Shown in pieces: positions 12,231-21,687 of a DNA stretch of 64,000 nucleotides. Each line of letters starts with the position of its first letter. Position 1 is the first letter of the stretch. This DNA comes from Spirodela intermedia. Its lineage: Eukaryota > Streptophyta > Magnoliopsida > Alismatales > Araceae. Below the pieces are notes generated by a model. That model was not told the DNA's origin, did no database searches, and saw nothing but the letters and a program-made list of their open reading frames with translations. The position numbers were made by a program, and so were the translations under genes. Location: contig LR746264.1 in assembly GCA_902729315.2 (NCBI GenBank), forward strand, positions 6,039,878 through 6,103,877, in the 5' to 3' direction.

Positions 12231-13478
12231 CCCGCGATCAATCTTCAAATTCTCTTTTTTTAGAGCTCTAATTCGCGCGCCATCTTTTGCATTGTGTTTG
12301 AAACTCATTACCGCTTCTGTTGGATGTTTAATTTCAATGTTTTATTGAAAGAATTGGAAGAAATCAAGTCTTGAACTCCTCTTTCGTCTTCAAAAATTCG
12401 GAATGAAAAGTCTTGCATCCGGCGATTAATTGGATCATTTCGAAGGTTAATTTGGGTTAAATTGTTTGTTTTCATCTTAATCTTTCATCATTTAGTGTTA
12501 ATTTTACTTTAAGTATTGTAGATTAAGTTTAATTTAGTTTTAATTTCTGTTTTTAATCATTTCACGATACGAAAATTTCTCTTAACTTCAAACTTCGATT
12601 ACTCTTCGAATTCTCATCCAAATCACCTTATTTTTGATTCCGTTGATTCGAAATTGAGTTATCTTTCTTAATATACTAAATTGCCCAATTTCTAACCTAA
12701 TTTCATCGTCCGATTTGACCGAATTTCAAAAATATCTCTCAAATTTCCCTAATTCTCCGTGGATTCGACTCTTAATTACTATTATACTAATTAATTACTT
12801 TGATTAATCATAAATTGGTAAGATTAGGACTTTGTTTTGGCACTGAATCGTGTGCATTCAACGACCATACGATTTAGTCTCGTCAAGGCCGTGGACACTG
12901 CACGACGATCCCCCCGAATGTTCAAAATTCTGGTGCATCGTTGAGGCATCGCCGCTGCAACACTAGAACTCTATTTTTCTACTTTCAACTTAATTTTCGC
13001 TTCATTTAGTGATAATTTATGTGATTTAAATTTACCAAGATATGCTTCATTCAATTATGATTCTTCCGACTTTTACAGATCTTAATTTGATCAATTAAAT
13101 CATCTGTAATCGCTTGTATAAGAATCGTTGGGAGGAACTCTGTTTCTACCAAATTCGCGTTCATCGGGCACTGACGTCATCCTGACGTCCGCACCCTTAT
13201 TTTCCTTTTTTGTGAATTTTAAATATATATTTTTTTTCATTTCCTAATATAAAATTCATAGAAAATAGTATTCTTTGAGGAAAATTCTGAATAATTACCA
13301 AATATTATATTACATCCTTCTGATCGACTTGAAAAATTATCACTATTTTTAGAAGTTTTATTGAATTATAATTGATATATTTGTTCAGAAATACTTCTAA
13401 ATATCTGAAAATTCGTATTTTCTAGTTTCATAAATTTTAAATTTGCGTGATTTACTATACAACGACTAAGTCACGTCA

Positions 13479-15600
13479 GAGACCTTCTAAAAGAATCCTC
13501 CCTTTTTATAAGAAAGTTTAATCTTTTTTCTTTTTCCTATTTTCTAGGATTATAACAGATTTCCCCCTTTATAGGTTAGTTATAACTAATTTTGACCTAT
13601 AAATAGATTCCTCCTTTGTAGCCTCAAGAGACATATTTTTATCAATCAATTTCGTGTTCCCTTCCTTTTAGAAATTCTCCCTTTCTACTGGAGGATTTCA
13701 GTATCTCTATGGACATAAGGAGTCATTTTCGATCTTGTGGATTTATGATCAATCCCTTTCGAACTCAAGGGACAAAATCTCTTCATTCTATGGATTCAAG
13801 GCAAAGTGTTTTCAACTAAGACACTTCTTTTTAAATTCAAGGTTGTGATTTTACTTTCAAAAAACACAACCAAAGCTAAAACTTGATCAAGTTATCAATT
13901 CTTCAACTTTCTACTACGTCAATTGATATTAGAGAAAGGTTGCAAGTCTTATTTAACTTTTGATCACTTTTTATTGGTGTTTCACATTATTAGTGTAGTA
14001 CATTACTTTGTCAATTTTCTCTAAAATTTGATCAACATACTGAAATCTAATTGAGGTAGTAATTTTTAGACAAAATTTTCATTTATGGGTACTGAATATT
14101 TACTCAGAACATCACAAAATTCTCAAAACAAGATTCAGTGTTTGCAAAAAAGTTGTTCATATTATTATTCACAATAACATTGGTGCACATTATGTTTCAT
14201 CCTATGTGATTTAGAAATTGGGGTTAAAGACTAAGAAACACACTGATCCATATAAGTGTGACTGGATAAATAAAGATTTTGAATTATAGAAATCTCTTTG
14301 GTGGAAGTATCATGTAATGAAATATATTTTGATAAAATACAATGTGATGTAATTGATATGAACTTTTGTCATATGTTGTTAGGAGGGCCTTGCCGATTTC
14401 AAGTGAATGCAACATATAATTCCAGAAAAAATTAATATGTATTTTATAGAGATGCTCAAAAGTTCACATTTTGTTCTCTCACAAGTTTTTCAGACACAAA
14501 AAAGACAGTAGAAGAAAAAGATCAAAAAAATGAAAGTGGAATTGATTCGAAAAGTTTGAATTCAAAAGAAGTAAAATTTACTTTAAAGAAAATGAGTGAC
14601 AACATTATTTATACAGTGGGTGTCACTAATCCAGCAGGCTCAACAATACCTTGTAAGTTTATATTTGAACATATTGACTATATGGATAGTTGGATCATGC
14701 TGAATATTTTGTATAACGAAGAAAAGTAATTATTTTCACTGCCAGAGCAACTAATAGCATCAATCAAACAATCCAATGAATTTTCGAGGATAAATGACAT
14801 AACTCAAGTTGGTGGAATGAATTTCAGCATAAAGTCGAGGTTCAACTCAACTATGTTTTTATGCATATAAGTAGTTACAACTACAGATAGAGGGTACTAT
14901 ATGAATACAAACTCATACTTTCAACCAGTACATAGTTCAAATATTAAAACAATAAATAAATTTCTCAAGTAGGAGAGAATGATGTAACCTGGAAACTGTT
15001 GTCAAATGAGAAATGAAAAGTTTTTGACCTAGGTCGAGGAACCAATAAGATCTGCGTCGAAAAAGACTAAAAGTAATGAAATCAAGTGTAATGAAGTTTT
15101 ACACTAATTCAAGTGAATCAAAGACTCCAAAGACATAAAGACTATCTTTTGCCCAAATTCAGTTTCAAATGACCCACTAAGATATTTGGTCACATGTTTT
15201 GTGAACCTAAATCTTACAATTCGTACAGTTTATTCATGTAAAATAATCCCCCTATTCTGTTTTGGGTGTTCTTATTTCTTAGGAGTCTTCTAACATAATC
15301 CTCCCGTTTCATAAGAAGGTTTAATCTATTTTCTTCTTCCTATTTTCTAAGATCATAATAGATTTCCCACTTTATAGGTTAGTTATAACTAATTTTCGGC
15401 CTATAAAGAGGTCCCCCCTTGTAGCCTCAAGAGGCACGTTTTTATCAATCAATTTCGAGTTCCCTTCCTTTTAAAGGTTCTCCCTTTCTGCTGGTGGATT
15501 TTAGTATCTCTATGGACACAAGAAGTCATTTTTGATCTTGTGGACTAAGGATCAACTCCTTGTGAACTCAAGGGGCGAAATCTCTTCATTCTGCGGATCA
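13479..15600 (+). mobile_element. Degenerate Ty3/gypsy element, plus strand, with two LTR-like repeats
   Basis: Two related direct repeats of about 320 bp, 13479-13799 and 15283-15600, bracket broken coding sequence. Both contain a CCTATAAA box (13610s, 15400s) and an AATTTCGTGTTCCC/AATTTCGAGTTCCC stretch. A degenerate initiator-Met tRNA primer-binding site, TGATATTAGAGA (13924-13935), follows the first repeat. Between them, 14210-14400 is recognisable as a stop-riddled copy of the linker after the protease that is also present in the array at 17056-17241. Arrangement and LTR sequence match the array family in opposite orientation, so this looks like an older relative. The outer ends are not resolved. 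Confidence 0.6.
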
Positions 15601-15604
15601 GGAC

Positions 15605-15960
15605 AACTTTGTCCAACCGGCTCTCCTAGCTCGTTCACTAGCTTCTCCAGTGCCATCTAGTGTCCCATCTCTGACTTTTCAAGTGACATTGACCTCCGTC
15701 GAGTCTGAAGCATTACACCACTCTTATGGTACCATGGCTCATTCTTCAGTCAATCTAGCCTCGCTTCTGAATTCTTCCACGTTAGGTACACACACCCCCT
15801 CTTTGTATTTTCGTCTTCACCGTAGATTATTGACTTGGGGGCCTCCATTCATATGACCGGCACACCCACTATTTTATCATCGTACCAACCTACCCCTCAT
15901 CATCCACTATGTTATTACCCTGAGTATTCCTCTCACCTATGTTCTCTATGTTCTTAGATT
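15605..15960 (+). pseudogene. Ty1/copia polyprotein fragment around the protease motif
   Basis: From 15823 one frame reads IIDLGASIHMTGTPTILSS, the copia-type sequence around the protease active site. A stop codon stands directly before it and the residue after the catalytic Asp is not the usual Ser/Thr. Upstream (15605-15820) is Ser/Thr/Pro-rich, as in the variable linker between the gag zinc knuckle and protease. Only this scrap is present and it ends where the 5.7-kb array begins at 15979. Confidence 0.55.
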
Positions 15961-15984
15961 ATTTGGAATAAGCCACTGAGGATG

Positions 15985-16884
15985 CTAAGCCATGAAAACA
16001 ACGACACCATATACATTATTTGGAATTGGGTACTCTTTCATAGCTTCAACTTTTTCTTCATCCACTTTGATATCATCTGAACTTACAATATATCCCAGAA
16101 AAACTAAACTTGAAGTAAGAAATTTACATTTCTTCAAGTTGGCAAATAACCCATTTTGTTGTAAAACAGTCGGTACAGATCTCAAATGATGGTGATGTTC
16201 TTCCTCAGTGGTACTGTATATCAAAATATCATCAGAATAGGCAACAATAAATTTTCCAATGAAAAGCTTTAGTACCTAATTCATCATTCGCATAAAGGTA
16301 CTCGGAGCATTAGATAAGCTAAATGACATAACCAATCATTCATATAATCCTGCTTTCGTCTTGAAAGTGGTATTCCGTTCATCACCTGGATGAATTCGAA
16401 TTTGATGATATCCACTTTTAAGTTCAATTTTAGAAAAGATTCTAGAACCACACAGCATGTCAAGCATATCATCAAGACTTGGAATTAAAAAATTATATTT
16501 CACTGTGATTTTATTAATTGCTCGACTATCTACACACCTTCGCCAGGTTCCATCTTTTTTTGGAACTAATAATACAGGTACTGAGCATGGGCTCATGCTT
16601 TCACGAATTAATCATTTCTCTAATAGCTCTTCAACTTGTTCTTCCAAAATCTTTTTCTCCTCAAGGCTCATTCTGTAAAGAGGTAAATTTGGCAAACTTA
16701 CTCTAGAAATCAAGTCTATATGATGTTGTATATCTCGGAGCGGAGGAAGATTTATTATAGGAGAATCTTGAAAGATAGAAAACTCATTTAACATATTCTG
16801 TGCTGCCTCAGGTATAACATCAGAATCATGCGATGAAACATTCTCTTTTTTAACCAGCATACATACTCCAGAATTTTCTTTCAA
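15985..16884 (-). pseudogene. Gypsy reverse transcriptase remnant (unit 1)
   Basis: Minus-strand frames at 16884-16612 (region before RT), 16596-16336 (fingers/palm, with [21 protein letters not shown] and [13 protein letters not shown]) and 16224-15985 (catalytic box in the form AYSDDILIY, then FLGYIVSSDDIKVDEEKVEAMK) read in order as one RT domain. At least two in-frame stops separate them (after GLYE and just before the catalytic box), so the protein cannot be made whole. Copies lie at +5709 (unit 2) and +11416 (unit 3). Confidence 0.85.
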
Positions 16885-17055
16885 AGTATTAAAAGGTTCA
16901 TTTTCAAAGTATTCAAAGAAACTTATTTCTTCTCTTCTTTAACTGTGCTGAAAAACTCATTTTCTTTTATTGGGCGTAAAACAAACTTCTCACCATGTTT
17001 TTTAAAAAACATAATGATTATCTCTGCCCATGTGAGTTGTACCTAAATCATGTTG

Positions 17056-17492
17056 CTATGATCTACCCAAAATTAGATGACAGGCATCCATCTCGACAAC
17101 ATCACAGTAAATTTCATCAAAATAAATTTTTCTCATTGAGAACTTAACGAAACAGGTCTCTGTAACTCTGGTTTCATAATCCTTTTTTATCCACCTAAGT
17201 CTATGCTTTTCAGTTTTCAGCCCAAATTTCTGTACCATCAAAGAAGAAAAATATTTTCACTACTGCCAGAATCAATAATCACGTCACATACCTTTCCAAC
17301 AGCAGTGCATTTTGTTCTGAAAACATTATGTCGCTGGGGAAGTTCTTCCTTCTTTGATACATTCTTCAGCCTTTGAACGGCTAGACATTGACCAAAGACT
17401 TCTTCTTCACCTTCAATAACATTCTCTTGAATTTCTTCTTCATCTTCTGCACCTTCAATTTCATCTTCATCTATGGCCTCTGTGAAATTCAC
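17056..17492 (-). pseudogene. Gypsy aspartic protease and linker remnant (unit 1)
   Basis: The frame at 17492-17238 ends with VCDVIIDSGSSENIFLL, where DSG is the retropepsin active-site triad. It begins with an acidic Glu-rich tract typical of the gag-protease spacer. The frame at 17241-17056 continues with the protease C-terminal part (CDVVEMDACHLILGRS). The two are in different frames. Repeated at 22765-23201 and 28472-28908. Confidence 0.75.
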
Positions 17493-17746
17493 AGCACTAC
17501 GTTTTGGACAAGCATTTGATTTGATCTATGGCATCTGCACTTGATATTTTTCTGATCTTGCACGGGTGGATTATATAGCTGATCCCACCAGGCAGAGGCT
17601 CCATCTTTGAGTTTATCGACAACTATTTTCACATATTTCTCATTAGAAATCTTCATATATTCAAAAAATCTCTCAACTTCTAAAATACAATCAAGAAATT
17701 CTTCGATTCTCAAATGTCCATTAAAACGAGGCAAATCAATTTTCAT
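17489..17746 (-). pseudogene. Gypsy gag remnant (unit 1)
   Basis: The minus-strand frame begins MKIDLPRFNGHLRIEEFLD and contains KLKDGASAWWDQL, the conserved core of plant gypsy retrotransposon gag (capsid). It is truncated relative to a full gag, lacking the C-terminal zinc knuckle. Copies at 23198-23455 and 28905-29162. Confidence 0.75.
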
Positions 17747-18031
17747 TCGAAAATCTCTACAATCATCATAATCAGATTTACTTTTGAGCTTCTTGTATCA
17801 TTAGATATATTTTCTTGTGAGAGATTACAGAAATCATTTTATTTTTGACTAATTTGACCACAAGATTAAAGTTCCATTGCACACATTCGTGCTAAGGTTT
17901 GCTTCAAAGTGCCATTCAAATCTTCAAATTTTTATTCCATATGAATCTTGAGATCAGCACTTTCATTGTCATTGATGTGAATCCCTTAACCTCGTGTCAT
18001 CTTGTAAATCTAAATGTGGAACACAGACCCT

Positions 18032-18205
18032 GCTCTGGTACCACGTAACGCAGAGAAACTTGAGGAGGCAATGACTTGAATGAGTTGTTATCAGCTTTGA
18101 TGTTGTGGAGGTCGAAGACACGTCTTGAATCCTCGAAAAACGCACTCCAATGATTGTCCTTTCACTTGGAATCCACAGGGTGAGGAGGATAGGTCCCTTG
18201 AGTCT
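18032..18205 (-). mobile_element. Primer-binding site and LTR scrap (unit 1)
   Basis: The minus strand reads TGGTACCAGAGC at 18043-18032, one base off the initiator-Met tRNA primer-binding site. Adjacent bases up to about 18205 match the 3' part of the fuller LTR at 19451-20460. At about 18205 the sequence switches abruptly into integrase coding sequence, marking an internal rearrangement joint. Confidence 0.65.
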
Positions 18206-18960
18206 CTGTCAGATGTAATAGTCCTAGGCACTCCATGCAAACAAACTATTTTCTTGAAAAATAAATTTGCTACTTGAATGGCATCAATAGCCTTTTTGTA
18301 TGAAATAAAATGTGCCATCTTTGAAAATCTATCCACAACCACAAAGGCAGAATCTGCTCCTCTTTAGGTACGTGGTAATCCGAAAATAAAATCCACAGAA
18401 ATGTCAGTGCGTACTTTATCTGGAGTGTGTAGTGGAGTGTACAGACCTGTGTTCAAGCACTGTCTTTTATTAGCTTGACAAGTTTGACATCTTCGCACAA
18501 AACTTTCGGCTTCTTTTTTGAGCTGTGGCCAATAATATCGTTCATCCATCATTTTCAAAGTCTTGTCACAACCTAAGTGCCCCCCAAGGCCTCCTGCATG
18601 TAATTCTCGAATTAACTTCTCACGCGACAAAGTTCGAGGGATACGTAACTGATTTTCTCGAAATATGTAATCTTCAAGAATGTGAAACCCTTTAGATGGT
18701 TTGCATTGTTTGCACATATACTATATTTCAGCAAATTTTTCATCTCCTGGATAGAGTTCTGTCATATGTTCAAAACTACTAACTTCTCCTCATATTGTAG
18801 TCAGAAATGCTGATTTTTGGCTCAGTGCATCAGCCGCTTTTTTTGATTTTCCTGATTTATATTTTATCACAAAAGAAAACTTTTGAATAATTGAAATCCA
18901 TCTAACATGCATTCCGTTGATAGTTGTCTGACTGGTGACTGATTTCAAAGGTTGATGGCC
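18206..18960 (-). pseudogene. Gypsy integrase and RNase H remnant (unit 1)
   Basis: The frame at 18717-18364 contains the zinc-binding H-H-C-C region of integrase (HAGGLGGHLGCDKT then RRCQTCQANKRQ) and the start of the catalytic core (TDISVDFIFGLPRT). The frame at 18342-18206 continues with [17 protein letters not shown] and [15 protein letters not shown]. RNase H-like sequence extends upstream to about 18960 with stops. Copies in units 2 and 3. Confidence 0.8.
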
Positions 18961-19437
18961 AGTAAATAAAAGAAGTTCTCATTAAATCAAGTAATGTTCC
19001 CAAGTATGTAATGATCTAACCACAGTATAAAATTTATAATTGACATGTAGTCCATTTTCTTCTAGCTTTTGTTAGTTTCTCACTATGAAAAGGTACTAGA
19101 CAACCTTTCTAGAGTAATTGAGGCAACACAGTCTACCGCCAATAATTTATCAAAATTTAGCAGTGCTAGTATAGAGGCGGAACTTAACCTTTCTATAATT
19201 AAAATAAAACTTCTATCTGCTGCCTCTGCCCACTGAAAGTTTCCTCTTCTCATGCACTCAGTGATCGGAGTTAGAATTGAATTAAAATTTCAAATAAATC
19301 TTCTATAAAAGAAAAATGCTAAGCCATGAAAACTATGAACATCATGTATATTTTTTAGAATTGGCCAGTCTTTAAGCCATGATCCACTTTTAACCTTTCT
19401 TCATCTACTTTGATACCTTCAACCTTTTTTGGAATTA

Positions 19438-20460
19438 GCCTGATACCACTTGATGCAGCGAAACTTGAGGAAGGAATGGCTAGGACGAGTTATGATCAGC
19501 GCTGATCTTGTGGGGGTCGAAGACACATTTTGAATCCTCAAAAAGCGTGTTCCAATGGTTGTCCTTTTGCTCTGAATCACCAAGTTGAAGAGGACAAGTC
19601 CCTTGAGTCCACAAGGGGGGTGATTCCGAATCCACAGAATCAAGAACAGGTTCCTTGAGTTCACCGGGTTGCTGGAATCACCCAGCAGAAGATGAGAACT
19701 TCAAGGGAAGAAAACTCACGAAATTTTATTGAAAAAAGGTAATATCCCTCTGGGCCTGGGCGTACCTTTCAATAGGCTAAGGAGTCTTTATTTGGGCGCC
19801 AAGATTTGAATTTGAATTTGAAATGAAAACAAAATTTGACTGAAATTTAAATTTCGGATGAAATTTGAATTTCAAATGAAAATTTTAATTTAGAATATAA
19901 ATTTTACGTGATTGAGCCTAATTTCGTAATTGTGCCAGTTAAGTAAAGTGGGCTTGAAGCTGCAACAGTAATGGGCTTCGAGGTGCATCAAGTAAAGTGG
20001 GCTTGAAAGGCTGCAATAGTAATGGGCTTCAAAGTGGATCAATATTGGGCTTCAGGGTTGTTCAGTAATGGGTTTCAGGATTTGGGCTGCATCAAGAGAC
20101 ATGTTTCTTCCCCAAGATTGAAGTTTTGTGGATTCAAGCGCATATCTTATTTATATTTCACGTTACTAACTCTGAAATGACTTAAAATAGACCTTAGGTA
20201 CAGACTCTGACAGTCAGAGGTCCTGAACAGATCTTAGGTACAGACTGAACGGCATTAAAGTCTTTAGATGGAAGGAAAGAGAAATAAAGTACCTTTTAGA
20301 AGAAAAAAGACATAAAAGTAGAAAATAAGTATTACTTTTCAGATCTTCAGCCCACTGGTGACATATGTGGGCTCCTTTTTTAGGGCTTTTTTAGGGCTTT
20401 TATGACCTAAAATTTGGATAAATGGGCCCAAATTCAGAGTTTATGTCCAATGTGACATCA
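19438..20460 (-). mobile_element. Gypsy LTR with primer-binding site (unit 1)
   Basis: On the minus strand the LTR runs from 20460 (TGATGTCACA...) to 19451 (...CGCTGCATCA), 1,010 bp, with short inverted ends TGATG/CATCA. Two bases on, TGGTATCAGGC (19448-19438) is a near-match to the initiator-Met tRNA primer-binding site, so this was a 5' LTR. The usual gag is missing downstream: RT-end sequence follows within about 15 bp, indicating a deletion. Unit 2 carries it at about 25147-26167, with a 2-bp deletion (CG, near 19768) that explains the 5,709 versus 5,707 bp unit lengths. The truncated unit 3 lacks it. Confidence 0.75.
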
Positions 20461-20479
20461 ACTTCAGAAATCTAATTCA

Positions 20480-20860
20480 TAAATTCTCTTATTTTAAAAT
20501 GTCCATTAAAATTAGGTAAATCAATTTTCATTCGAGAATCTTTGCAATTATCATAATCAGATCTACGTTTTGAGCTTCCTGTATCATTGGATAAGGTTGC
20601 CTATGAGAGATTACAGAAGTCATTTTGTTTCTGACCAGTTTGACAACGAGATTGACATTCCATTGCAGACAGTTTTGTTGAATTTTGCTTCAAAGTGTGA
20701 TCTAAATCTTCAATTTTTTTATTCCATATATATCTTAAAATCAACAAACTCTGATTTTCGAATAGTACATACCTCAGGAAAACTTTCATTATAGTTAATG
20801 TGAATCCCTTTACCTCGTGACATCTTGTAATAAATTTTTTTGAAATCTGTTCCAAAGAGT
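20480..20860 (-). pseudogene. Second, diverged gypsy gag scrap (unit 1)
   Basis: Sequence around 20500-20540 on the minus strand is a diverged copy of the gag start seen at 17746. The rest of the segment resembles the bases upstream of that gag. It joins the LTR at 20460 directly. No useful open frame remains. Confidence 0.55.
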
Positions 20861-20889
20861 GCGTCGGAAATAGGACAAAAATTTTGAGT

Positions 20890-21687
20890 CTCTGTCAGAT
20901 GTAATAGTCTTAGGCACTCCACGCAAATTAACTATTTCCTTGAGAAATAAATTTGCTACTTGAATGGCATCATTAGTCTTTTTCTATGAAGTAAAATGTG
21001 CCATCTTGAAGAATCTATCCACAGCCACAAGAACAGAATCTGTTCCTCTTTGGGTACGTGGTAATCTGAAAATAGAATTCGTAGAAATGTTAGTCCATGC
21101 TTATCTGGAATGGGTAGTGGAGTGTACAGACCTGTGTTCTGGCAGTGTCATTTTTATTAGCTTGACAAATGTGACATCTTCGCACAAAAACTTTCAACTT
21201 CTTTTTTAAGATGTGGCTAACAATATCGTTCCTCCGTCATTTTCAAAGTCTTGTCACGACTTAGGTGCCCCCCAAATCCTCCTGCATGTAATTCTCGAAT
21301 TAACTTCTCACGCAAGGAAGTTCGAGGGATACATAACTGATTTTCTCGAAATAAGTGATCTTCAAGAATGTGAAATGCTTTAAATGATTTCCCTTGTTTG
21401 CACATATACCATATTTCAGCAAAATCTTCATCTCCTGCATAGTGTTCTGTCAGATATTCAAAACCACTAACTTCTCTCATTGTAATCAGAAATGCTGATT
21501 TCCGGCTTAGTGCATCAGCCACTTTGTCTGATTTTCGTGATTTGTGCTTTATCAGAAAAGAAAACTTTTGAATAAATGAAATCCATCTACAATGCATCAT
21601 GTTGATAGTGGTTTGACTGTTGACTGATTTCAAAGCTTGATGGTCAGTAAATAAAATAAACTCCCGTTGAATCAGGTAGTGCTCCCA
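20890..21687 (-). pseudogene. Second gypsy RNase H/integrase remnant (unit 1)
   Basis: The minus-strand frame at 21633-21217 reads RNase H C-terminal part (KSDKVADALSRKSAFL) and integrase N-terminal part (KLIRELHAGGFGGHLSRDKT). It is similar to but clearly diverged from the block at 18206-18960, so each 5.7-kb unit carries pieces of at least two different insertions. It ends at the unit boundary, where RNase H sequence (GAGCACTACCTG side) is fused to the RT/RNase H linker of the next unit. Confidence 0.75.

Larger units (their letters stand above)
11072..12890 (+). mobile_element. Solo LTR (1,809 bp) with 5-bp target-site duplication
   Basis: The element proper runs 11077-12885. It starts TGATAACATG, ends TAGTCTCGTCA, and is flanked on both sides by AGGCC (11072-11076 and 12886-12890). 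TG...CA ends plus a 5-bp duplication are the hallmark of an LTR retrotransposon, and the lack of internal gag/pol makes it a solo LTR left by LTR-LTR recombination. It interrupts repeat R, whose sequence resumes on the far side. It contains a TATA-like box (12199-12205), a short hairpin at the likely transcription start, and six CACGTG motifs. Orientation is set by the TATA box. The family is unknown; a long gypsy LTR is likely. Confidence 0.85.
10140..13478 (+). repeat. Dispersed repeat family R, copy 1 (interrupted by a solo LTR)
   Basis: Parts at 10140-11076 and 12886-13478 belong to one roughly 1.5-kb repeat split by the insertion at 11077-12885. Related sequence recurs at about 30791-31198 and 33120-33860 in the same orientation, and at about 59305-60510 and 61226-62220 in reverse. 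Shared landmarks are GATGTGGGACTAAAT (10602), GATGAAGAGCCTCCTC (10835), GAGAGCCTTCGAGGC (11061), CATTCAATTATGATTCTT and a common 3' end ACTAAGTCACGTCA. It encodes nothing. A TG...CA-type LTR is the likeliest identity, because copies end at the same CA and have LTR-like length, but I could not find a matching target-site duplication for this copy. Confidence 0.6.
15979..21687 (-). mobile_element. 5.7-kb tandem array, unit 1 (scrambled Ty3/gypsy fragments)
   Basis: First of three head-to-tail copies, length 5,709 bp, starting at AGGATGCTAAGCCATG. The same start recurs at 21688 and 27395. Reading the minus strand from low to high coordinates, it holds reverse transcriptase, protease, gag, a primer-binding site with an LTR scrap, integrase plus RNase H, a reverse-transcriptase tail, a complete-looking 1,010-bp LTR, a second gag scrap and a diverged second integrase/RNase H block. 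Internal stops show it is non-coding. Motifs resemble plant chromoviruses (Reina-like); that clade call is tentative. Confidence 0.85.
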
